DNA from: Cytophagales bacterium
Lineage (GTDB): Bacteria > Bacteroidota > Bacteroidia > Cytophagales > 172606-1
Length of the DNA stretch: 64,000 bases
Direction of reading: 5' to 3'
Assembly (NCBI GenBank): GCA_030446715.1
Contig: JAUJMU010000001.1
Location: 783,297 to 847,296, forward strand
Shown here: positions 1 through 7,997 of the stretch, one piece after another
Numbering within the stretch: position 1 is the stretch's first letter
Layout of the letters: each line of letters begins with the position of its first letter
Translations under genes and position numbers: made by a program
The notes under the pieces: generated by a model
Database searches by the model: none
Told to the model about the DNA's origin: nothing
The model's input: the letters and a program-made list of their open reading frames with translations, nothing else

Positions 1-415
1 AAAAAGTAGAGTAAAAACCACACACAACACCCTGCTGAACGCCAACCCGTCCTGCCAAAGCCAACGGACAGGGTATGGCGTCAGCAGTTGATCCGTTGGC
101 TGCAAAACAATCAGGTAGCTTTGTATTTGCACCGCCTCTGGCAGAACACAGCCGGGTGCACCAGTACCTTGCGGACCCGGCAGGTTCTGCAAACTGCGTC
201 TGATCTGGTCGGAAAAACAGGACCGGTGAACGTAAACGAGAGGCTACAAAATTTACAAAACTTTTGTATTCTGACCTGGCCTGGAAGTAATGTGGCGGTC
301 TGTAGATTGCTGAGCGAGTTCAGATTGTGAATTCCAGTCTGTCAGGCAGGTCAAATTCAGAATGAATAGGTAATGCAGGGGTTACAGCATCATTGGTTCA
401 TAAAGTGTAATCTGC
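1..415. other. No gene recognised at left edge
   Basis: The only open frames here are short and their translations have no recognisable family features. No tRNA-like fold, clear promoter or repeat was found. The region lies beyond the terminator of the small minus-strand gene that follows, so it may be plain intergenic DNA or the far end of a neighbouring gene outside the window. Confidence 0.5.
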
Positions 416-448
416 AAAAAAAGCCTCCCCGGTTTTACCGGAGAGGCT
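416..448 (-). terminator. Rho-independent terminator of the 92-residue gene
   Basis: An 11-bp stem (422-432 with 438-448, one mismatch) and a 5-nt loop are followed, on the minus strand, by a run of T (416-421). It lies 24 nt past the stop codon of the small minus-strand gene. Confidence 0.85.
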
Positions 449-471
449 GATAATGGCAAGGCCAGATGCTT

Positions 472-750
472 TTACTCTGCGGCGGCGGCAGCGGCTGCCC
501 CGGCACCCCGGCTCTGATTTTCGACATTTACCTTCATTTCGTAGCGTTCAATGGCCTCGTTTAAATCCTGAGCGCACTGGGAAATTGTACTCACGGCCGT
601 ATCCACTGCGCCTTCCAGGTCCGCATCGGGTAAGTCAAACAACTCGATCTGAATGGAAGCCGCCTTTTCGATCAGTGCTTTCTGGCTATTCTGCACGTCC
701 TGCAATTTGGTCAGTACGTGGTTCATGATGTCGGCTTTGGTCTTTTCCAT
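472..750 (-). CDS. Small hypothetical protein, alanine-tailed
   Basis: A 92-residue protein of unknown function. The first 75 residues are acidic, helix-prone and low in aromatic residues, suggesting a small coiled or helical-bundle cytoplasmic protein; there is no signal peptide or membrane segment. The C-terminus is a low-complexity tail, GAGAAAAAAAE, encoded by a GC-rich GCN run (about 477-505) that could change length by slippage. A strong terminator follows, which supports it as a real transcription unit. It is the downstream neighbour of the eboD-like gene on the same strand, 146 nt away, but nothing ties their functions together. I do not recognise the family. Confidence 0.6.
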   Translation of the reverse strand: MEKTKADIMNHVLTKLQDVQNSQKALIEKAASIQIELFDLPDADLEGAVDTAVSTISQCAQDLNEAIERYEMKVNVENQSRGAGAAAAAAAE

Positions 751-896
751 AAGTTAAAATGCCCATTGACAGTCTTTGATATTCTCCAATGGTTTTGGTT
801 TATTCTCACTTATACGACTTGGGTCAGGTAAGGGTTATCTTCAAACCGACAGCCGGTGTCAGCCCTGGACCAAAACCAATAGTTACTCAAAACGCC

Positions 897-2063
897 CTAC
901 GCTACCTTCAGACTGTGTTTTTCAAGGACACCGATGGCTTCGGCCACCAGTTGCGGATTTACCTGGTGTACTTCCACACCCTTGCCGATCTTTTCGAGCA
1001 GCATGATGGTCAGGCGGCCACCCAGGTGCTCCCGGAACTCATGGAGGCCCTGCACTATGGCCAGCTCACCGGAAGTGGTGCGGTCCGAAAGGGCTGGTGT
1101 GTACAGCGGAAAGCCAAGGGCATCCAGTACGTCCAGAATAATCTGTAAATCATTGTCACCCAGCATGCCGGCTAAGTTGGCGTACACGCAGTCCAACGCC
1201 ATGCCGATGGCTACCGCCTCGCCGTGCCGGATTTCGTAATCAGTAAGCGCCTCCAGCTTGTGCGCCGACCAGTGCCCGAAGTCCAGCGGACGCGATGAAC
1301 CTTTCTCAAACGGGTCGCCACCGGCAATGTGATCGAGGTGCATCTGGGCGCATCGGTAGATCAGGTACTGCATGGCGGGCATGTCGCGGGCCGCCAGGGC
1401 CGGCGCATCGTGCCGGATGCGGTCAAAAAAGGCAGCGTCTTTGATCAGGGCAACCTTGATGGCTTCGGAAATGCCCGACCGCCAGTCGCGGTCATTGAGG
1501 GTGGTCAGGAAGCTGAAGTCGTTGAGGACCGCAAACGGCGGGGCAAACGTGCCGAGAAAGTTCTTTTTGTGGAAGGCGTTGACGCTGTTTTTTACGCCGA
1601 CCCCTGAGTCATTCTGCGCCAGCACGGTAGTGGGTATCCGGATCAGCCGCACGCCCCGGTGCGAAACTGCCGCTGCAAAACCCGCCATGTCCAGAAACGC
1701 ACCGCCGCCCACGGCCGCAATGTAACTGTGCCGGTCAATTCCGTAGTCGTTGACGGCCTGCTGGATCTGCTCCACCAGGGCCGGGTCGTTTTTACAGGCT
1801 TCACCACCGGGCATCACAAGGGGAGCGGCCGCGAGGCGGATCAGGGAGGCGTATGTTTTGGCGTAGCTGGTGATTTCTGCCTCCAGCTGCCCATGATGAG
1901 CTGCCACGCCGCTGTCAATCACGAAAAAAATGCGGCGCGGCACAGAGTTTCCATCCTGCCGGAGTACGTCGGCCAGCAGAGGGTTTTCAGGCCGGAACAG
2001 ACCATCCGTAAAATGGACCGGATACTGGAAAGGAACTTGAAATCGCTGTATAATCGGTTGCAT
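897..2063 (-). CDS. eboD: 3-dehydroquinate synthase family protein (EboD-like)
   Basis: A member of the sugar-phosphate cyclase family (3-dehydroquinate synthase fold, NAD- and metal-dependent). Visible motifs are the nucleotide-binding GGGAFLDMAGFAAA stretch, the IPTTVLAQNDSGVGVKN segment, and the metal-binding region with GHWSAHKLEAL and RHGEAVAIGMALD. At 388 residues from the ATG at 2063 it is longer than typical AroB, and its N-terminal segment (FTDGLFRPENPLL) resembles EboD of the eboABCDEF cluster, whose product helps export or localise certain small molecules and whose exact reaction is unclear. An upstream ATG at 2117 would add 18 residues. No other ebo gene lies in the window, so a housekeeping AroB role is possible but less likely. 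Confidence 0.72.
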   Translation of the reverse strand: MQPIIQRFQVPFQYPVHFTDGLFRPENPLLADVLRQDGNSVPRRIFFVIDSGVAAHHGQLEAEITSYAKTYASLIRLAAAPLVMPGGEACKNDPALVEQIQQAVNDYGIDRHSYIAAVGGGAFLDMAGFAAAVSHRGVRLIRIPTTVLAQNDSGVGVKNSVNAFHKKNFLGTFAPPFAVLNDFSFLTTLNDRDWRSGISEAIKVALIKDAAFFDRIRHDAPALAARDMPAMQYLIYRCAQMHLDHIAGGDPFEKGSSRPLDFGHWSAHKLEALTDYEIRHGEAVAIGMALDCVYANLAGMLGDNDLQIILDVLDALGFPLYTPALSDRTTSGELAIVQGLHEFREHLGGRLTIMLLEKIGKGVEVHQVNPQLVAEAIGVLEKHSLKVA

Positions 2064-2208
2064 GTCTTGATTAGCTAGAATTAGGGTGCTTTGCCCGGGA
2101 GTATATCTGATCAACAAATGAAGCTCCGGAAAAGTTGGTATGGGGCTCCCGTTGCCGGTACAATTGTAGTAATAGCCGTGTAAAGGCGCCGTTTACCGGG
2201 AATGGTAA

Positions 2209-2257
2209 ACAAAAATCGGTTTGCAGCCGGACGTTACTCCTTTTGCAAACCGATTTC
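2209..2257 (-). terminator. Terminator of the ThuA/dehydrogenase gene
   Basis: A perfect 13-bp stem (2213-2225 with 2244-2256) around an 18-nt loop, followed on the minus strand by TTTTTG. It begins 15 nt past the stop of the 1138-residue gene, cleanly separating it from eboD. Confidence 0.8.
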
Positions 2258-2271
2258 TGCGCATTTATTGC

Positions 2272-5200
2272 TTACATCCCGCTGGTGTTGAACCGGATCG
2301 TATCCAGAGAAAACAGGGGCTTGCCGCCCGCATTGGGATTCACGTACACAAAATACAGGTCTTGCATACCCGGGCTGGCAGCCACCGGGAAAGAAACCGG
2401 AGACGAAGCACTGGCCGGCACCTCGGCGGTTCCGAGCACTTTGCCATCCGGTGAACCAAGCCGCACCTCAAGCTTGCCTCCCGCGGTGCGGTCAGCCGAA
2501 GAGAAGGCCAGCACGTCAATGGAACTGATATCCGTCAGGTCTACTTTCCGGAAAGCCGCGTAAGAGCCGTTTTTTAATCCCACGGCTACTTCATTGCCTT
2601 CTGGTATTTTAAACTTCAGTATATCTTTCTGCGCATCAAACTCAACCGCCTTTACCTGTGGATTACGCAGATACACCGCCGTAGAGCCCGTCAGCGGCCG
2701 GACATTAGCTGATCCCTGATCGGTATAGGTGGCAGTGAGCGCAAATACTGTATTGTCCTTTTTCTTCGGATCGCCGGTTGGTGCAACCTTACCGCTGGGC
2801 GGGAGCGTCTTAGCTACATTATCTGTGCTGGCCAGCGACATGATCCACTTTACGACCTGTGTGGCATCGCTTTCCTTCAGCGTCGGGTGGGCCGGCATGG
2901 CTACTTCGCCCCATACGCCGGCACTGCCTTTGATCACCTTGGCGGTCAGGTAAGGTACAGCCTCGCGGTCCTTCTGGTACCGCTGGGCTACCTGCGTGAA
3001 TGCCGGACCTACGGACTTCTCGCTGATCTGGTGGCAGGCTTTGCAGTCAAGGGTCAGCATGATGTTCTTGCCAAGCGTGGCCTCTGAAACCACCTGGTGA
3101 CCCATGGAGGCTCCGGCAAGATCAATGCCTTTGATGTAATCGGTGGCAACGTACAGGTTGTTCATGTCCACCTTTTCGCCTTTGTCCGAAACTTTTACCT
3201 CGTACTCAACGGGCTTGCCGGGGAAATAGAAGCTGCGGTTGCCTTTGACGGCAATCTCCACTTTGGGCTGTTCGTTGCCGGCGTATACTTCTATCTGGCT
3301 GCTGCGGGCCGATAGCTTCTGGGGGTCTGCTACCTCTACACTCACCGGATAACCACCCGCTTCACTGAGGCTATATTGCAGGGTAGGCCCGGTGGTTTCT
3401 TTTTTGGTAGTGCCCACTGTCCAGACGTATGTCAGCTTATCTTTCTCCGGATCGGTGGCTTTTACCCTTGCAGTGAAGGAATAAGGCAGATTGCCGCTGG
3501 TTTTGTCTACGATCAGAGAGTCTGCTCTCGGCGGCCGGTTGCCGGGGAAGTAATCAATCCGGGCAAGGCCGGCATCAGGGTTTTTGCTGAACCAGCCTTT
3601 GCCGTATTCCAGCACGTACATCCGGCCGTCGGGTCCCATTTCCATGTCAATCGGAGCTGCAAACTGCGCACTGGCCATAAAGGGCTCCATTTTTTCATAA
3701 TCGCCGTTGGGCTTCATCGTCACTACCTTTATCCAGGCGCGGATCCAGTCGTAGATGAAGAGCTTGCCGTTGAAATAATCCGGGAAGCGGGTTTCCTTCG
3801 GATACGCATCGGCGTAGTAGACCGGCCCGGCCATTGCGTTGCGGCCGCCGGCACCCACCTGCGGAAATTCTTTTGACTCGGCGTACGGATACCAGATGAA
3901 AGCCGGGGAAGAAGCAGGCAGTTGCGTCAGCCCCGTATTGTTACGGGAAGTATTGACTGGTTTGGCCGGATCAAAAGCCTCGCTGCTTTTACCCGTTGCG
4001 TAATCGTAACTGCGGTAAGGTGCATTGTCGGCAATAAACAGCGGCCAGCCGAAGTTGGCGGCTTTACGGGCCTGGTTTACTTCGTCATAGCCGCGTGGCC
4101 CGCGGGTGCCGGTGCTGTCTTCGCGGGCATCGGGGCCTACTTCACCCCAGTAGACAAAGTTGGTCTTTTTATCAACCGACAGCCGGTAAGGGTTCCGGTG
4201 ACCCATCGTGTAGATTTCCGGCCGGGCTTTGTTGGTTCCTTTCGGGAACAGGTTACCTTCCGGAATTTCGTAGCTGCCGTCGGGCTTGATCCGTATCCGG
4301 ATGATCTTGCCGCGCAGATCGTTGGTGTTACCCGAAGAGCGGCGGGCATCGTACTGCTCCTTGCCGGGCAGATTGTTCAGCGGCGCGTAACCGTGGTTGA
4401 CAAACTTTGCCTTCGGCTCATTGAAAGGCGTGGAATTGTCGCCGGTAGAGAGGTAAAGCAGGTTGTCGTTGCCGAAGGCCATGGAGCCGCCCGTGTGGCA
4501 GCAGATGTTGCGCTGAGAATAAAACTGCAGCACAATCTTTTCGGATTTGGGATCAATGGCCTCATTCCGGTACTCGAACCGCGACACCCGGTTGACGGAA
4601 GTATCTATCGGGCTGTAGAAAACATATACGTAGTTGTTGCGGGCGAAATTTGGATCAATGACAAGGCCCATGATGCCTTCTTCAGCATTCACTTTGGGCA
4701 CGGTGGCCTTGTGGTACACGTTGAGGTAGCCAACCTGCTTCACCTCTTTGGTTTTCTCACTGTAGAGCATCAGTTCGCCGCGGCGCTGGGCAATCAGCAC
4801 GTCAAGGTGAGGCAGAATGGCCATTTCAGTGGGCTCGGTCTGGGTGCCCTGCGTGAGTTGGGTCTTCACGAACCGGTTTTCCTCGGGAACCCGCTGGCTG
4901 CGGGCTTTGCTGTAATCCAGCGGCCTGGGGTTGTCGCCGCCCATGACGTATTGCAGGCCGCCCCACAGGTGCTTGAGGAAAAGGTCTTCGGTGTAGGTTT
5001 CTTCGGTGTGACCAAAGTTGGTGTAGAATGCCCGGCCGCCGTCAAACTCGTGGTACCACGCCATGGGGTGGTTGTCGCCCATCTTACCGTCCTTGTAGGT
5101 CTTCTCGTCAATCTTGATGAGCACATTCACGTCCGTGTTGAGGCTCTTGAAGTCGTAAAATTCATCGGTGCGGGTCCATTTTTTGGGCAGGCCTTTGGTG

Positions 5201-5688
5201 GAGGGGTGCTTGCGGTTGACCACGTGAGCGGTGCCCTGCTGCACGTTGGGGTTACCGGGGTGACTGGCAAAGTAGGCACCGGACAATTTATTGTACCAGG
5301 GCCAGCCGTACTCGGTATCAGTTGCGGCGTGTACGCCCACGTAACCGCCGCCGGCCTGAATATAACGTTCAAAATCTGCCTCTTGGGTGGGGTTCAGTAC
5401 ATCCCCGGTGGTGTTGAGGAAAACCACCGCCGCGTATTGCCTGAGATTTTCTTCCGTGAATTTTTCGGCATTTTCGGTGGTATCCACCTGAAAGTTGCGC
5501 TCCCGGCCGAGTTTCTGCAGGGCGGCAATGCCATCGGGAATGGAGGCGTGGCGGAAGCCTTTGGTTCGGGAAAACACCAGCACTCTGGGTGTTTCTTTGG
5601 GCCGGAAATACGCGAATACGCTGATCACGCCACTCACCAGCAGGCAGACTGCAACGATTCGCATAAGGGAGACTTTATTAAATTGCAT
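2272..5688 (-). CDS. ThuA / PQQ-type sugar dehydrogenase / cytochrome c / CBM fusion
   Basis: A very large (1138-residue) exported protein. Domains in order: N-terminal membrane or signal segment (about 9-27); ThuA-like domain (about 34-255, starting RVLVFSRTKGFRHASI); a six-bladed soluble-glucose-dehydrogenase-type propeller (about 288-725, with CCHTGGSMAFGND and GHRNPYRLSVD); a PKD-like domain (about 730-820); a class I cytochrome c domain with the haem site CKACH near 880; and a C-terminal carbohydrate-binding-like domain (about 980-1138). This fits a periplasmic or surface enzyme that oxidises sugars or glycosides and passes electrons to its own haem. This fusion layout is common in Bacteroidota; substrate is unknown. 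It heads a minus-strand region with other sugar-modifying enzymes and has its own terminator. Confidence 0.85.
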   Translation of the reverse strand: MQFNKVSLMRIVAVCLLVSGVISVFAYFRPKETPRVLVFSRTKGFRHASIPDGIAALQKLGRERNFQVDTTENAEKFTEENLRQYAAVVFLNTTGDVLNPTQEADFERYIQAGGGYVGVHAATDTEYGWPWYNKLSGAYFASHPGNPNVQQGTAHVVNRKHPSTKGLPKKWTRTDEFYDFKSLNTDVNVLIKIDEKTYKDGKMGDNHPMAWYHEFDGGRAFYTNFGHTEETYTEDLFLKHLWGGLQYVMGGDNPRPLDYSKARSQRVPEENRFVKTQLTQGTQTEPTEMAILPHLDVLIAQRRGELMLYSEKTKEVKQVGYLNVYHKATVPKVNAEEGIMGLVIDPNFARNNYVYVFYSPIDTSVNRVSRFEYRNEAIDPKSEKIVLQFYSQRNICCHTGGSMAFGNDNLLYLSTGDNSTPFNEPKAKFVNHGYAPLNNLPGKEQYDARRSSGNTNDLRGKIIRIRIKPDGSYEIPEGNLFPKGTNKARPEIYTMGHRNPYRLSVDKKTNFVYWGEVGPDAREDSTGTRGPRGYDEVNQARKAANFGWPLFIADNAPYRSYDYATGKSSEAFDPAKPVNTSRNNTGLTQLPASSPAFIWYPYAESKEFPQVGAGGRNAMAGPVYYADAYPKETRFPDYFNGKLFIYDWIRAWIKVVTMKPNGDYEKMEPFMASAQFAAPIDMEMGPDGRMYVLEYGKGWFSKNPDAGLARIDYFPGNRPPRADSLIVDKTSGNLPYSFTARVKATDPEKDKLTYVWTVGTTKKETTGPTLQYSLSEAGGYPVSVEVADPQKLSARSSQIEVYAGNEQPKVEIAVKGNRSFYFPGKPVEYEVKVSDKGEKVDMNNLYVATDYIKGIDLAGASMGHQVVSEATLGKNIMLTLDCKACHQISEKSVGPAFTQVAQRYQKDREAVPYLTAKVIKGSAGVWGEVAMPAHPTLKESDATQVVKWIMSLASTDNVAKTLPPSGKVAPTGDPKKKDNTVFALTATYTDQGSANVRPLTGSTAVYLRNPQVKAVEFDAQKDILKFKIPEGNEVAVGLKNGSYAAFRKVDLTDISSIDVLAFSSADRTAGGKLEVRLGSPDGKVLGTAEVPASASSPVSFPVAASPGMQDLYFVYVNPNAGGKPLFSLDTIRFNTSGM

Positions 5689-5883
5689 TGGCAGAAAGTA
5701 ATGAATTGGAAGTTGTAAGGACAGAAGTTAAGGTCTTAGAAACCAGCTTCTAATTTAACCAAATTGGTCCAGAAATAAAATTGGTTATTGAAATCATCCT
5801 ATTGCCGGCCTTTAAGTCCACCAAATGGCTTATTCTCCATTGGTACAGGGCGAAGGGCATTTCCCGCAGTCGGCAGGGCAACG

Positions 5884-5980
5884 GGTATTTCTCGCAGATC
5901 GAACCGCAGATAAGCGCAGATTTTGATGGAATCAGCGAAAATCTGCGCCCTTATCCGCGGTTCGATCTGCGAGAAATAAC
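5884..5980. repeat. Stuttered CGCAGAT hairpin element, copy 1
   Basis: A long inverted repeat of about 40 nt per arm (left arm about 5885-5924, right arm about 5937-5979). Each arm repeats the word CGCAGAT or a close variant three times (CGCAGATCGAACCGCAGAT...). It lies in the gap upstream of the ThuA gene and downstream of the Hyi-like gene. A related, shortened copy occurs at 10918-10972. It could fold into a very stable cruciform or RNA hairpin. Confidence 0.8.
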
Positions 5981-5993
5981 GGTGAGCCAGTCA

Positions 5994-6025
5994 CAAAAAA
6001 ACAGGCCCCTCTCCGGAAGCCTGTC
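5994..6025 (-). terminator. Terminator of the Hyi-like gene
   Basis: Stem ACAGGC/GCCTGT (6001-6006 with 6019-6024) followed on the minus strand by a T run (5995-6000), 25 nt past the stop of the hydroxypyruvate-isomerase-like gene. Confidence 0.75.
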
Positions 6026-6049
6026 TTCTCTAAACAGCTTTCAATCCCG

Positions 6050-6934
6050 TTACACGTCGCAGATCTGAACACCCTGTTTCAGGGAGGCCAGCTTGTCATC
6101 GCGTTTAGGAATAAACTCCTGCCCCACATAGCCCTTGTAGCCGGTATCGGCAATGGCCTGCATGATGGCCGGGTAGTAGAGTTCCTGTGAATTGTCAATC
6201 TCATTGCGGCCCGGTACGCCGCCGGTGTGGAAGTGGGCAATGTACTGGATGTTGTCTTTGATCGTGCGGATCACATCGCCTTCCATGATCTGCATGTGGT
6301 AGATGTCGTAGAGCAGCCTGAAGCGGTCGGAGCCCACGCGTTTGCAGAGCTCAACGCCCCACGTGGTGCGGTCGCACATGTAGTCCTTGTGGTTCACCTT
6401 GCTGTTGAGCAGTTCCATGACCATCGTCACCTTGTGCTTTTCGGCGGTGCTCATCAGCCGCTTCAGGCCGGTGGCGGCGTTTTCGAGTCCCTGCTCATCC
6501 GACATGCCGTTGCGGTTGCCCGAGAAGCAGATGATCGTATTGTATCCGGCAGCGGCTACTTTCGGGATGACTTCTTCGAACGATTTTACCAGCTGATCGT
6601 GGTACTGAGGGTCGTTGAAGCCTTTTTCGATGCCCAGACCGGCACCCTGCGGCATGGCGCAGTACAGACCGTGCTTTTTCAGCACCGGCCACTCATCAGG
6701 GCCAAGCAGTTCAACCGAGTGCATGCCCATGGCTTTTACGGATTTGCAAAATTCGTCCAATGGAATCTTGTCGTAGCACCACTTGCAGACGGAGTGTTTG
6801 ATGCGGCCCTTCAGAGCCGCTCCCAGTGCTTGTTCAGTCGCTTCCATACGTTGTGCCAGAGAGGGGAAAGTGGTGAATACAGCCGCAGTGCCGGCCATTT
6901 TCTTCAGCGCCGAGCGGCGGGAGGAGGTTGCCAT
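6050..6934 (-). CDS. Hydroxypyruvate isomerase-like TIM-barrel protein, Tat-exported
   Basis: A 294-residue xylose-isomerase-like TIM barrel of the hydroxypyruvate isomerase family. The N-terminus SSRRSALKKMAG followed by a short hydrophobic run is a Bacteroidota-type twin-arginine signal, so the enzyme is probably folded in the cytoplasm and exported. Conserved barrel segments with likely metal ligands are visible: MVMELLNSK, LLYDIYHMQIMEGD, IAHFHTGGVPGRNE and GYVGQEF. The actual substrate may be a keto-sugar rather than hydroxypyruvate. It sits between the ThuA/dehydrogenase fusion and a DUF1080 enzyme, all on the minus strand, consistent with a role in sugar catabolism outside the cytoplasm. 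Confidence 0.85.
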   Translation of the reverse strand: MATSSRRSALKKMAGTAAVFTTFPSLAQRMEATEQALGAALKGRIKHSVCKWCYDKIPLDEFCKSVKAMGMHSVELLGPDEWPVLKKHGLYCAMPQGAGLGIEKGFNDPQYHDQLVKSFEEVIPKVAAAGYNTIICFSGNRNGMSDEQGLENAATGLKRLMSTAEKHKVTMVMELLNSKVNHKDYMCDRTTWGVELCKRVGSDRFRLLYDIYHMQIMEGDVIRTIKDNIQYIAHFHTGGVPGRNEIDNSQELYYPAIMQAIADTGYKGYVGQEFIPKRDDKLASLKQGVQICDV

Positions 6935-7055
6935 AGGTAAAAAGTTGAGTAGTTTGGAGGTGAAAGGGCTTGGGAGCCAAAGAGTACAGGAGGCGTGTGC
7001 AGAAGTATTTTTTCATTCACTCCCAGGCACTGTAACTCTCCGGCTCCATAACTCT

Positions 7056-7862
7056 CTATATCTCTCTGATGCGGATGTTGCGGTACCAGACTTTGTCGCC
7101 GTGGTCCTGCAGGGCAATGCGGCCTTTGGGGTACTTGCCAAAACCTTCCCAGCCCTTGAATTTGCTGTTCGCCACCATCTTCTCCCATCCCGGGCCACTG
7201 GTCGGGTATTCGACGGTCTTTACACCGTTCATCCAGTGCTCGGCTTTGTTGTTTTTCACGATCAGCTTTACCTTGTTCCACTGGCCGGCGGGTTTGGTGG
7301 CCTTTTTGGCGGGAGGCAGCATGTCGTACAGGGAGCCGGCCGTACGGTTGCCGTTTTTGCCCTGCTTGGCGTCGGGGTGACGTTCGTCGTCGAGCACCTG
7401 CATTTCGGGGCCAGTGTTGTAGGTAGCCTTGAATTTGGGATCTTCGTGCACGTGGTAAATGATGCCGCTGTTGCCGCCTTCGGAAATTTTCCACTCCATT
7501 TCCAGTTCAAAATCGCCATACTCCTTGTCAGTCACAATGTCACCGGCACCACCGCCAGCCAGTGTCAGGGCACCGTCTTCTACTTTCCACAGGGGGGAAA
7601 CGTCATTTTTCTGGTACGTGTGCCAGCCTTTGGTGGACTTGCCGTCAAACAGCGTCTGCCAGCTGCCTTTTTGGGTTTGGGTCGTCATACCGGAGTTGAA
7701 GGAGGCCGTCTGAGTGGCCGGTAAGCCATTCAGGGTACACCAGAGGTATTGTCCGAAGTTGCTCACGGTAGCAGTGCTTTGCGTGGAATAACTGAGCGTA
7801 AAACTGGTCAGGACTACCAGGCATACGGCCATAGCCGCAAAACGGAATGGGATGTTTTTCAT
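7056..7862 (-). CDS. DUF1080 (3-keto-disaccharide hydrolase-like) protein
   Basis: A 268-residue exported protein of the DUF1080 family (PF06439), a concanavalin-like fold. Characterised relatives act on 3-keto-glycosides. Seen here: an N-terminal signal peptide (MKNIPFRFAAMAVCLVVLTSF), the entry motif LFDGKSTKGWHTYQ, then DFELEMEWKISEGGNSGIIYH, PEMQVLDDERHPDAKQG, and the C-terminal HGDKVWYRNIRIREI, all standard family landmarks. The ATG at 7862 is chosen because it starts the signal peptide directly; the in-frame ATG at 7952 would add 30 residues and overlap the terminator of the upstream gene. Likely periplasmic. Confidence 0.88.
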   Translation of the reverse strand: MKNIPFRFAAMAVCLVVLTSFTLSYSTQSTATVSNFGQYLWCTLNGLPATQTASFNSGMTTQTQKGSWQTLFDGKSTKGWHTYQKNDVSPLWKVEDGALTLAGGGAGDIVTDKEYGDFELEMEWKISEGGNSGIIYHVHEDPKFKATYNTGPEMQVLDDERHPDAKQGKNGNRTAGSLYDMLPPAKKATKPAGQWNKVKLIVKNNKAEHWMNGVKTVEYPTSGPGWEKMVANSKFKGWEGFGKYPKGRIALQDHGDKVWYRNIRIREI

Positions 7863-7935
7863 AGAGAGAACAGGTAAAAGAGAATATGAGGATTTGAAAT
7901 TTTGCACTTTTTGCCAAAGTGCTCTACACAAACTT

Positions 7936-7977
7936 AAAAAAAACAGGAGCATAATACTATTTTTTTGTTCCTGTTTT
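7936..7977 (-). terminator. Terminator of the isomerase/epimerase gene
   Basis: A perfect 9-bp stem, AAAACAGGA with TCCTGTTTT (7940-7948 and 7969-7977), followed on the minus strand by more T. It lies 20 nt past the stop of the gene at 7998-9053 and supports starting the DUF1080 gene downstream at 7862. Confidence 0.75.
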
Positions 7978-7997
7978 GCAATTTTCTCCCGTTGCGG

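Noticed and set aside
3922-5718. 598-codon open frame antisense to the ThuA/dehydrogenase gene
   Set aside because: It mirrors the codon pattern of the real gene on the other strand, with Val/Gly-rich sequence and no family feature; the minus-strand protein has clear domains.
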